Source: Chryseobacterium sp. Leaf405 (GTDB lineage Bacteria; Bacteroidota; Bacteroidia; Flavobacteriales; Weeksellaceae). Taken from it: 64,000 nucleotides of DNA. The stretch's first letter is position 1; each line of letters begins with the position of its first letter. The notes below the pieces were generated by a model that saw only the letters and a program-made list of their open reading frames with translations, was not told the origin of the DNA and ran no database searches. Shown in pieces: positions 7,649 to 14,226 of the stretch. Made by a program: the position numbers and the translations under genes. Location: contig NZ_LMQN01000003.1 in NCBI RefSeq assembly GCF_001425355.1, positions 1 to 64,000 of the forward strand, read 5' to 3'.

Positions 7649-8269
7649 TTACTTAAAAACAATCGAATTCGCAAGTTCAATTTCTTGCTGATTAATGGAA
7701 TGTCCGAAATTCGGATATACTTTTTCGGTAACATCAGCATTCATTTCCTTTAAAATATTTGCCGTTGCGTACACTCTCTCTACCGGAACATGAAAATCCG
7801 GATTGCTTGTTCCTAAAAAAATTGGAGTTTGGACAAAATCGCCTTTATAATTTTCACGATTTATTTTTTCACCGATTACTCCGCCGATAATTGCTGCTGC
7901 ACCACCGAACTTCTGAGCATTTCGGGCTAAAAATTCCAAGGTGAGACAAGCGCCCTGCGAAAATCCGAAAAAGTAAATATTTTCTACTTTAATTCCTGCA
8001 TCTAAAGCAGTTTGAACAGTTTTACCAATTGTTTCAATGGCGGACGATAACCACGGTTCGTTTTGCTCAACCGGAGCAATGAAAGAGACAGGATACCAGG
8101 TTCCGTTGGTCGCTTGTGGAGCCAACAAAGCATAATCTTCTACATTTAAATGTTGTGATAAGCTCAAAATATCCTGCGCACTTCCGCCACGCCCGTGAAT
8201 CATGATTAATGCTTTTTCGGCTTCATTCACTGATTTTCCTCCTGTTTTTATATCTAAAATATGACTCAT
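7649..8269 (-). CDS. Phospholipase/carboxylesterase, MhqD-like alpha/beta hydrolase
   Basis: The 206-residue protein is an alpha/beta hydrolase of the phospholipase/carboxylesterase group. It shows LIMIHGRGG near the start (oxyanion region), the nucleophile elbow GFSQGAC (about residues 112-118) and FGHS near the C-terminus (catalytic His). The aspartate is probably in the TSNPDFHVP loop. In Bacillus subtilis the homologue MhqD is induced with the dioxygenases MhqO/MhqE by quinones. Here the gene starts 3 bases after the end of a dioxygenase gene, so the pair is cotranscribed and the same biology is likely. The true substrate is unknown. Confidence 0.85.
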   Translation of the reverse strand: MSHILDIKTGGKSVNEAEKALIMIHGRGGSAQDILSLSQHLNVEDYALLAPQATNGTWYPVSFIAPVEQNEPWLSSAIETIGKTVQTALDAGIKVENIYFFGFSQGACLTLEFLARNAQKFGGAAAIIGGVIGEKINRENYKGDFVQTPIFLGTSNPDFHVPVERVYATANILKEMNADVTEKVYPNFGHSINQQEIELANSIVFK

Positions 8270-8272
8270 TAT

Positions 8273-9226
8273 TTATCTGTATTTTTCTGTTGGATAGTTA
8301 ATTTCTGAAAGAACTTCATCCAAATGTTCTCTCTTTTCTTCAAATTGTGATGGTAAACTTAAACTTTCGCCTAAAGATGCCAATTCCTCATCGATATCGA
8401 ACCCCGGACCTGAAGTTGCAATTTCAAACAAAACACCACCCGGTTCTTTGAAATATACGGAAGTGAAATATTTCCTGTCTTTCACTTCAGTATGTTCCAA
8501 GCCGAATTTGTTGAGTTTTTCAATCATTTCAAGCTGAGTTTCGGCATTTGGTGTTGCAAAAGCGACGTGGTGAACTGTTCCTCTTCCTGCCAATCCTTTT
8601 AAGGCATTTGGTGTACACAGCAAATCGACATATTTTCCCGGAGCATCTTCTACACCAAGTCTAATTCTGTCGGAACTTTCGGCAATTAATTTGTGATCCA
8701 TCTGAGTCGTCAACAAAGCAGCTGTTCTTTCATAAGCATCCAGCCAGATTTCAACATGATGAATTCCTTTGATGGCATAATCTTTTGGAATAAATCCGTT
8801 GTAATACCCTTTTCTATCGTCTTTATCATTAAAAACCAACTCTAATCCCAATCCATCAAAATCTTCCAGATAAATAAAAGCTTCACCCGAAAATCTTTGC
8901 TGAGGTTGCTTGAAAGGAATATTAAACTGCTCCAAACGGTTCGTCCAGTAATCCAGTGCATCCATAGATACTGAAAAAGCGGTTGTATTCAGCATACCTT
9001 TTCCATGTCGTCCATTTACCAGACCTTTTCCATACGGGAAAGTCGTCATAATGGTTCCCGGAGTTCCAAATTCATCCCCGAAATAAAAGTGATATACATC
9101 TGAATAATCAAAATTGACGGTTTTCTTTACCAATCGAAGCCCTAAAACTCCTGTGTAAAAGTCTATGTTTTCCTGTGCATCGCCCGTGATGGCGGTTACG
9201 TGGTGAAGTCCTGTTATTAATGACAT
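8273..9226 (-). CDS. Ring-cleaving dioxygenase, MhqO/MhqE-like (VOC fold)
   Basis: The 317-residue protein carries tandem vicinal-oxygen-chelate domains. The N-terminal domain begins LHHVTAITGDAQENIDFY, with the metal-ligand His in LHH. The C-terminal domain contains KGIHHVEIW and RGTVHHVAFATPN, and ends with GGVLFEIATSGPGF, which holds the Glu ligand. Length and motifs fit the MhqO/MhqE family, induced by hydroquinones and catechols in Firmicutes and thought to open the ring or clear the thiol adducts. It is directly followed by the MhqD-like hydrolase. A paralogue, roughly half identical by eye, lies at 9642-10574. Confidence 0.87.
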   Translation of the reverse strand: MSLITGLHHVTAITGDAQENIDFYTGVLGLRLVKKTVNFDYSDVYHFYFGDEFGTPGTIMTTFPYGKGLVNGRHGKGMLNTTAFSVSMDALDYWTNRLEQFNIPFKQPQQRFSGEAFIYLEDFDGLGLELVFNDKDDRKGYYNGFIPKDYAIKGIHHVEIWLDAYERTAALLTTQMDHKLIAESSDRIRLGVEDAPGKYVDLLCTPNALKGLAGRGTVHHVAFATPNAETQLEMIEKLNKFGLEHTEVKDRKYFTSVYFKEPGGVLFEIATSGPGFDIDEELASLGESLSLPSQFEEKREHLDEVLSEINYPTEKYR

Positions 9227-9285
9227 TTTTGGTTGTTGGTATTGGGTTAATTGTTGATAGTTTTTGGTATTTAGTTTTCAGCTAA

Positions 9286-9582
9286 TTAAGCTTCTTCTTT
9301 AAACCAAACATCCTTATATTCTTCCGGATTACGTTTGAATTGTGCGTGAACATAAGGACACAACGGTACAATTTTCAAATCGTTTTCTCTTGCATAAGAA
9401 ACCAGTTTTTCAAGTAATATTTTAGCAAAACCTTTTCCTGCATATTCTTCATCAACTTCGGTATGGTAGACGGTTAATTTGTCTTTAATGACAGAAATAT
9501 CCATTTTTCCTGCTTTTTTATCGTCTGAGAAAAGTTGAATTTCTCCTCTTGCGTTTCCTAAAATTACTTTTGTAGTTTCCAT
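9286..9582 (-). CDS. Small GNAT-type N-acetyltransferase
   Basis: The 98-residue protein matches the short GCN5-related group (YjdJ-like). It shows HTEVDEEYAGKGFAKILLEKLVSYARE, the acetyl-CoA-binding loop with the pattern GxGxA (here AGKGFA, about residues 46-51), and PLCPYVHAQFKRNPEY-like C-terminal residues typical of this group. The acceptor is unknown. It lies between the two dioxygenase genes on the same strand (gaps of 59 bases on each side), so it is probably part of the same stress operon. Confidence 0.85.
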   Translation of the reverse strand: METTKVILGNARGEIQLFSDDKKAGKMDISVIKDKLTVYHTEVDEEYAGKGFAKILLEKLVSYARENDLKIVPLCPYVHAQFKRNPEEYKDVWFKEEA

Positions 9583-9641
9583 TGTTTTGATTTTTAATTG
9601 ATTATTTAAATTTATGAACTTTCTGAAAATTGAGTAATACC

Positions 9642-10574
9642 CTATGATAATTTCGGTAATACTTCTTCGATTTTCTCACGTAATCCTTCGTGTTGTTTTG
9701 GAAGTTTTAAATTAGTTCCCAATTCGTTCAAAGGCTCATCGACTGTAAATCCTGGATTATCGGTAGCAATTTCAAATAAAACGCCGCCCGGTTCACGGAA
9801 ATACAATGAGTAGAAATAATCTCTGTCAATTTTCGGAGTGATACTTAATCCTGCAGACATTACTTTTTCACGGAATTCCATTAAAACGTTGTCATCTTTT
9901 ACCCTGAATGCTACGTGGTGATTGGTTCCTGCTGCGTTTCTTCCCGCTACGATTTTATCGTTTTCAATAATATCAACAAGATTTGCTGTTTCAATCGCAT
10001 CGGTTGCAAAACGGTATCTTTCGCCTTCATGTTTTTGCAAATCATAACCGAAAATATCAGTTAAAACTTTAATTGTCGGATCTGCTTTCTTCAACGTTAA
10101 CGTAATATTGTGGAAACCTTTCAAAGCATTTTCATCTTTAATATCATCTGTTGTCCAAACTTTTCTGTCGTCCGGCGTTGATGATTCAATAAACTGTAAC
10201 TGTAAACCATCAGGATCATTGAATGAAATTAATTTTTCACCAAAAATTTCGCTTTCTTCAACATTTACACTAAAATTTTTCAATCTGTTTTTCCAGAATT
10301 CCAAGCTTCCTTTCGGAACGGAATATCCGATGTGTGTTGCCAAACCTGAACCGTTTGTACCTTTACCAATGCCTTCCCAAGGAAAGAAAGTTAAGATCGT
10401 TCCCGGTGTTCCTTCTTCGTTTCCGAAATAAAAGTGATACGTTCCCGGATCATCAAAGTTCACGGTTTTCTTTACTAATCTTACGCCTAAAACCTGAGTA
10501 TAAAAATCTAAATTTCTTTTTGCGTTGTCTGCAATCGCTGTGATATGGTGCAGTCCTAATATTCTATTTTCCAT
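9642..10574 (-). CDS. Ring-cleaving dioxygenase, MhqO-like (VOC fold)
   Basis: The 310-residue protein is a second member of the family at 8273-9226. It starts LGLHHITAIADNAKRNLDFY and includes KGFHNITLTL, TNHHVAFRVKDD and the C-terminal metal-ligand region GGVLFEIATDNPGF. It is the first gene of the minus-strand stress cluster. Its upstream region has TACATTTG (a Bacteroidota -7 box, minus strand, around 10600) and the 21-bp palindrome at 10631-10651 that also precedes pirin. Role inferred: detoxification of quinones or catechols. Confidence 0.87.
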   Translation of the reverse strand: MENRILGLHHITAIADNAKRNLDFYTQVLGVRLVKKTVNFDDPGTYHFYFGNEEGTPGTILTFFPWEGIGKGTNGSGLATHIGYSVPKGSLEFWKNRLKNFSVNVEESEIFGEKLISFNDPDGLQLQFIESSTPDDRKVWTTDDIKDENALKGFHNITLTLKKADPTIKVLTDIFGYDLQKHEGERYRFATDAIETANLVDIIENDKIVAGRNAAGTNHHVAFRVKDDNVLMEFREKVMSAGLSITPKIDRDYFYSLYFREPGGVLFEIATDNPGFTVDEPLNELGTNLKLPKQHEGLREKIEEVLPKLS

Positions 10575-10630
10575 TTTGTCTGTTTGTTTAATTTTGATAT
10601 GACAAATGTATGGCGATTGAGAATCCTGTA

Positions 10631-10651
10631 CATTTAACTAGTTTAATAAAT
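10631..10651 (-). promoter_or_regulatory. Shared palindromic upstream element, copy 2
   Basis: Identical over 21 bases to 4155-4175. Centred on CTAG about 66 bases before the dioxygenase ATG and about 30 bases upstream of the TACATTTG -7 box, the usual position for an activator site or an operator overlapping -33. Confidence 0.55.
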
Positions 10652-10739
10652 GATGTTTTCGCATTAAAAATAACCTTAAGGTAAAATTTTGTAAAACCCA
10701 CTGTAATCCTAATCTCGATTCCAGCTTTGTTTGAGCTCA

Positions 10740-10792
10740 TTTCTTGATTTTTGGCTGCGGCGGCTTTGCCGCCGCAGCCAAAAATCAAGAAA
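10740..10792. repeat. Perfect 25-bp GC-rich hairpin between divergent genes
   Basis: Arms at 10740-10764 and 10768-10792 are exact reverse complements around a TTT loop; the inner part (GGCTGCGGCGGC) is far more GC-rich than its surroundings. It lies between two divergent transcription units, where a terminator is not needed for either. It could be a leftover terminator or a palindromic insertion. The rest of 10575-10987 holds the 21-bp element and no gene. Confidence 0.7.
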
Positions 10793-10987
10793 CAGTGAGT
10801 GCAGAAAACAAGAAATAGCTTCTTATAAAATGTTTGTGATTGAAAATAAATATCTATTTGTTGGAATAATTGATTCTTTTTTCTTCAGAATGACAATTAA
10901 TTGTTTTTATTTTCTACGATATTTTTTTTAAATTAATCATATAAAAATCAAACACTTAAACACCCATTTTAAAAACAATACATAAAA

Positions 10988-11033
10988 AGTCTACTTTTTT
11001 AGTGGACTAATAAAAATTTATGCTTTATATTTG
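10988..11033 (+). promoter_or_regulatory. metNIQ promoter with overlapping dyad
   Basis: TATATTTG at 11026-11033 fits the Bacteroidota -7 box, 27 bases before the leader ATG. Upstream, AGTCTACT (10988-10995) and AGTGGACT (11001-11008) form a dyad around five T residues, 7 of 8 positions Watson-Crick. It covers the expected -33 region, so it may be a repressor operator. The binding protein is unknown. Confidence 0.55.
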
Positions 11034-11059
11034 CAAACGTATTCAGGACATAAAATAAA

Positions 11060-11158
11060 ATGAAAACAGAATTTACATACAACTCTACAAGAAAACATAC
11101 CATCAATACCATGATGATGTATTGCTGTATGCCTGTATTTAGTTCCTGCTGTGGTTGA
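11060..11158 (+). CDS. Met/Cys-rich leader peptide of metNIQ
   Basis: A 32-residue reading frame beginning MKTEFTYNST. It carries three consecutive Met codons at 18-20, then Tyr-Cys-Cys-Met (codons 21-24) and two further Cys codons at 30-31, ending CCG and a TGA stop at 11156-11158. Four internal Met and four Cys in the last 15 residues is extreme. It starts 27 bases after a good -7 box and stops 27 bases before an intrinsic terminator that precedes metN. Its last codons form the left arm of an alternative antiterminator. Inferred to be a sensing peptide: ribosomes stall at Met or Cys codons when the charged tRNA is scarce. It could instead be a small functional protein, but its position argues against that. 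Confidence 0.7.
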   Translation: MKTEFTYNSTRKHTINTMMMYCCMPVFSSCCG

Positions 11159-11217
11159 CCTTACTTTTATTATGACATATTTATAAAGGCTTTACCACTC
11201 GGTAGAGTCTTTTTTAT
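11151..11217 (+). promoter_or_regulatory. Attenuator of metNIQ: terminator and antiterminator
   Basis: Terminator: AAGGCTTTACC (11186-11196), loop ACTC, GGTAGAGTCTT (11201-11211), then a T run; 11 bp including two G-T pairs. Antiterminator: GTGGT and CCTT (11151-11155, 11159-11162) pair with ACCAC (11194-11198) and AAGG (11186-11189), 9 bp in all. The two cannot coexist because both use 11186-11196. The leader stop codon lies in the antiterminator's internal loop, so a ribosome at the stop would block it and favour termination, while a ribosome stalled at Met codons 18-20 would leave it free. Confidence 0.7.
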
Positions 11218-11235
11218 TAACAGAATTTCAAAATA

Positions 11236-12264
11236 ATGATAGAAATAAAGAATATTTCAAAAACCTTTCATCAGAAAAAACAGTCTTTCAAAGCACTTGA
11301 CGATGTAAGTCTGAATATCGAAAAAGGTGATATTGTCGGAATTATCGGATTTTCAGGAGCAGGGAAAAGTACTTTGATCCGAACGGTGAATCTTCTTGAA
11401 AAACCTGACAACGGTGAAATTATTATTAACGGAAAAGATTTTACGAAATTAAATTCCAAACAATTAGCCAGCGAAAGAAAAAAAATCGGAATGATTTTCC
11501 AGCATTTCAATCTTCTTTCTTCAAGAACGGTTTTTGAAAATATTGCGCTTCCATTGGAATTGGACAACATAAACAAAACCGAAATCAATAAAAAGGTTAA
11601 TGAATTATTGAAAATAGTAGGGCTGGAAGAAAAAGCTAATGATTATCCTAAAAGCCTTTCGGGCGGACAAAAACAAAGGGTTGCAATTGCAAGAGCTTTG
11701 GCAAGTGATCCTTATCTCCTGCTTTGTGATGAAGCGACAAGTGCGCTCGATCCGGCAACCACTCAATCGATTTTACAGTTATTGAAAGATATAAACCAAA
11801 GATTGGGAATTACCATTTTGCTGATTACCCACGAAATGGAAGTCATCAAAACAGTCTGCAACCACGTTGCGGTGATCGACAAGGGAAAACTATTAATTAA
11901 AGGAACTTTAAGCGAGATTGTCTCCAACAAAGAGAATCCTATTATCAAACAATTTTTAAAATCTGGTGTTATGACTATACCACAGGAACTGAATAAAAAA
12001 CTACAAAAAGAACCACAAGATGGATTATTTCCATTGGTTGAAGTTGAAATCGATGAACATATTTCTGTTGAAGAATTACTTTCAATAGTTTATGATAAAT
12101 ATAAAATTCCTTACAAACTTTTAAAAGCCGATGTTGAATATCTTGGAGATTCCAATTTTGGAAAATTACTTTTGCAGCTTCAGGGTGAAGAGGAGGAAAA
12201 CCAGCAGGCTATCTATTATTTTAATCAGAATAAAATTCAAAATACAGTAAGAGGATATGCTTAG
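11236..12264 (+). CDS. metN: Methionine ABC transporter ATP-binding protein MetN
   Basis: The 342-residue ATPase has Walker A GFSGAGKST (38-46), signature LSGGQ (141-145), Walker B LLLCDE (161-166) and the H-loop in LLITHEMEV. A C-terminal regulatory NIL domain (about 265-342) is typical of MetN and in homologues binds methionine to inhibit transport. It powers import of methionine and related compounds with MetI and MetQ. It overlaps metI by 8 bases. Expression is probably governed by the leader peptide and attenuator upstream. Confidence 0.95.
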   Translation: MIEIKNISKTFHQKKQSFKALDDVSLNIEKGDIVGIIGFSGAGKSTLIRTVNLLEKPDNGEIIINGKDFTKLNSKQLASERKKIGMIFQHFNLLSSRTVFENIALPLELDNINKTEINKKVNELLKIVGLEEKANDYPKSLSGGQKQRVAIARALASDPYLLLCDEATSALDPATTQSILQLLKDINQRLGITILLITHEMEVIKTVCNHVAVIDKGKLLIKGTLSEIVSNKENPIIKQFLKSGVMTIPQELNKKLQKEPQDGLFPLVEVEIDEHISVEELLSIVYDKYKIPYKLLKADVEYLGDSNFGKLLLQLQGEEEENQQAIYYFNQNKIQNTVRGYA

Positions 12265-12913
12265 TGATACGGTAATTTCTCTTTTGTCGAAGGGGATTTG
12301 GGAAACAGTTTACATGACATTCGTGTCAGGATTTTTTGGATTTGTTTTGGGTTTGCCTGTCGGAATTTTATTGTTTTTTACAAGAAAAGGTCAGCTTTTG
12401 GAAAATATAATATATAACAGGATTTTATCTGTTTTGGTTAATATTTTTCGTTCCATTCCTTTTATTATTTTAATTGTCTGGATGATTCCTTTTACAAGAA
12501 GTCTGGTCGGAACATCGATCGGAATGAATGCAGCTTTAGTTCCGTTAAGCATCGGTGCGGCACCTTTTATCGCAAGATTAGTCGAAAACAGTTTACTGGA
12601 AGTTCCTTACGGACTGATTGAAACTGCAAGAGCATTGGGAGCAAGTCCGTTTCAGATTATCAGAAAAGTTTTATTACCCGAAGCACTTCCTTCATTAATT
12701 AATAATGCAACAATTACCTTGATCACATTAGTTGGATATTCTGCAATGGGTGGCGCTGTCGGAGCCGGTGGATTGGGACAAATTGGGTATCAATACGGCT
12801 ATATCGGTTATGATGCGGTGATTATGAATCTGGTGTTAGGATTGTTAGTTGCGATCGTTTTTATCATTCAGTTTTCTGGAGACAGATTGGCAAAGAGATT
12901 TGATCATCGCTAA
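12257..12913 (+). CDS. metI: Methionine ABC transporter permease MetI
   Basis: The 218-residue membrane protein has about five transmembrane segments. The permease EAA-type motif is in ETARALGASPFQIIRKVLLPEALP (about 128-151), which contacts MetN, followed by GYSAMGGAVGAGGLG, characteristic of MetI. Its start lies inside the end of metN, so the two are translationally coupled. Confidence 0.94.
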   Translation: MLSDTVISLLSKGIWETVYMTFVSGFFGFVLGLPVGILLFFTRKGQLLENIIYNRILSVLVNIFRSIPFIILIVWMIPFTRSLVGTSIGMNAALVPLSIGAAPFIARLVENSLLEVPYGLIETARALGASPFQIIRKVLLPEALPSLINNATITLITLVGYSAMGGAVGAGGLGQIGYQYGYIGYDAVIMNLVLGLLVAIVFIIQFSGDRLAKRFDHR

Positions 12914-13021
12914 TTTCTACTATTGAACAATAAGAGAGTTTTAGCGTGTAGTGCTTTAAAATATAATTATAATGTGAATGTGAAATAGTGTGGTGGTATG
13001 AAAATTTTCAGCCATCGATTC

Positions 13022-13101
13022 GGCGAAAAAATAGCAAAAAGGTGTATGCCATATTTTATTTATTAAAGAACTTTAGAATGTAACCTTTTTGCTTTTTCGC
13101 C
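13022..13101. repeat. Large imperfect inverted repeat between metI and metQ
   Basis: GGCGAAAAA, a 3-base bulge and GCAAAAAGGT (13022-13043) pair with ACCTTTTTGCTTTTTCGCC (13083-13101) across a 39-base loop. It lies in the 211-base gap inside the met operon, 23 bases before the metQ ATG. It could stabilise or process the mRNA so that the binding protein is made in a different amount from MetNI. No separate promoter is evident. Confidence 0.55.
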
Positions 13102-13124
13102 CTTTTAAAAGAAAATAATTTACA

Positions 13125-13937
13125 ATGAAAAAAATAAAGATTTTAGGTTTGTTAACGGCTGGTTTATTAGTATTCACCGCTTGTAATTCGTCGAAAAAAG
13201 AAGATCCGAACTATATTAAAGTTGGCATCACTTCCGGTCCGGAACAAGAAATTGCAGAAACAGCCAAAAAAGTAGCGAAAGAAAAATATAATCTTGATGT
13301 AGAACTGGTTTCTTTCAATGATTATGTCGTTCCAAACGAGGCTTTGAATAACGGAGATATTGATGCCAATGCTTTTCAGCACGTTCCTTATTTGAATGAG
13401 CAGTCGAAACAGAGAGGTTACAAACTCGCGGTTGTCGGAAATACTTTTGTCTATCCGATTGTCGCATATTCAAAAAAGATTAAGAATATCAGTGAACTTC
13501 AAAACGGAAGCACAATTGTTATCCCAAATGATCCGACAAATGGTGGTCGTTCCTTATTACTTTTACAGAAAAATGGTTTATTAAAATTAAAGGACGGCAT
13601 CGGATTATTACCCAAAGTGACCGACATTGCTGATAATCCGAAACAGTTAAAAATCCTTGAAATCGAAGCTCCACAATTGCCAAGAGTATTGGATGATAAA
13701 GAAGTGGTAATTGCCATCATCAATAATAATTTTGCGGCACAAGCCGGATTGGATGCTGAAAAACAGGGGATTTTCAAAGAAGATAAAGATTCGCCTTATG
13801 TGAATGTAGTGGTTTCAAGAGAGGATAATAAAAATGATGAAAAAGTAAAGAACTTTTTAAAAGCTTATCAATCTGATGAAGTTGTGAAAAAAGCCGAAGA
13901 AATTTTCAAAGGTGGCGCTGTGAAAGGCTGGAAATGA
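13125..13937 (+). CDS. metQ: Methionine-binding lipoprotein MetQ
   Basis: The 270-residue protein starts with a lipoprotein signal (lipobox VFTAC, Cys at about residue 20). The body is a NlpA/MetQ solute-binding protein: IKVGITSGPEQEI, NDYVVPNEALNNGDIDANAFQHVPYL and IVIPNDPTNGGRSLLLLQ, the latter typical of methionine binders. It captures methionine and delivers it to MetI. It lies 211 bases after metI and is the last gene of the operon. Confidence 0.94.
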   Translation: MKKIKILGLLTAGLLVFTACNSSKKEDPNYIKVGITSGPEQEIAETAKKVAKEKYNLDVELVSFNDYVVPNEALNNGDIDANAFQHVPYLNEQSKQRGYKLAVVGNTFVYPIVAYSKKIKNISELQNGSTIVIPNDPTNGGRSLLLLQKNGLLKLKDGIGLLPKVTDIADNPKQLKILEIEAPQLPRVLDDKEVVIAIINNNFAAQAGLDAEKQGIFKEDKDSPYVNVVVSREDNKNDEKVKNFLKAYQSDEVVKKAEEIFKGGAVKGWK

Positions 13938-13984
13938 TTGGATGAATGAGTGAATTGTCCATAGTTAATTCCTAAATACGTCTG

Positions 13985-14042
13985 AAAATTCCCCTTCCGT
14001 GAAGGGGTGGATTTTTGCGAAAGCAAAAAGACGGGGTAGTTA
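13985..14042. repeat. Dispersed repeat, third copy
   Basis: Contains AAAATTCCCCTTCCGTGAAG, GGGGTGGATTTTTG and ACGGGGTAGTT, matching copy A at 4311-4365 in the same orientation. It is located just after metQ. Confidence 0.55.
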
Positions 14043-14066
14043 TAAAAATTCTATTATTATATATTT

Positions 14067-14104
14067 AGACATCCTTTCATTTTTTTGAAATGGTGTCTTT
14101 TTTA
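14067..14104 (+). terminator. Terminator of the metNIQ operon
   Basis: AGACATCCTTTCA / TGAAATGGTGTCT, 13 bp with one wobble and one mismatch, followed by TTTTTTATTTTTT. Confidence 0.7.
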
Positions 14105-14170
14105 TTTTTTTACTTACTATAAAAAAGCTGGTTATAATTAACCATTTATTTAAATTTTACATTTTCTCAA

Positions 14171-14201
14171 TTTGAGATAATAAATATTTTTGCTATTTTT
14201 G
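14171..14201 (+). promoter_or_regulatory. Promoter of the GH3 glucosidase gene
   Basis: TTTG at 14171-14174, 19 bases, then TATTTTTG at 14194-14201: an exact fit to the Bacteroidota -33/-7 pattern, 26 bases before the ATG. Confidence 0.7.
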
Positions 14202-14226
14202 TTACCAATCAATAAAAAGGCTTTTT

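Noticed and set aside
11034..11235. SAM riboswitch before metN
   Set aside because: No SAM-I or SAM-II core or kink-turn pattern was found; the segment is explained by a leader peptide and hairpins.
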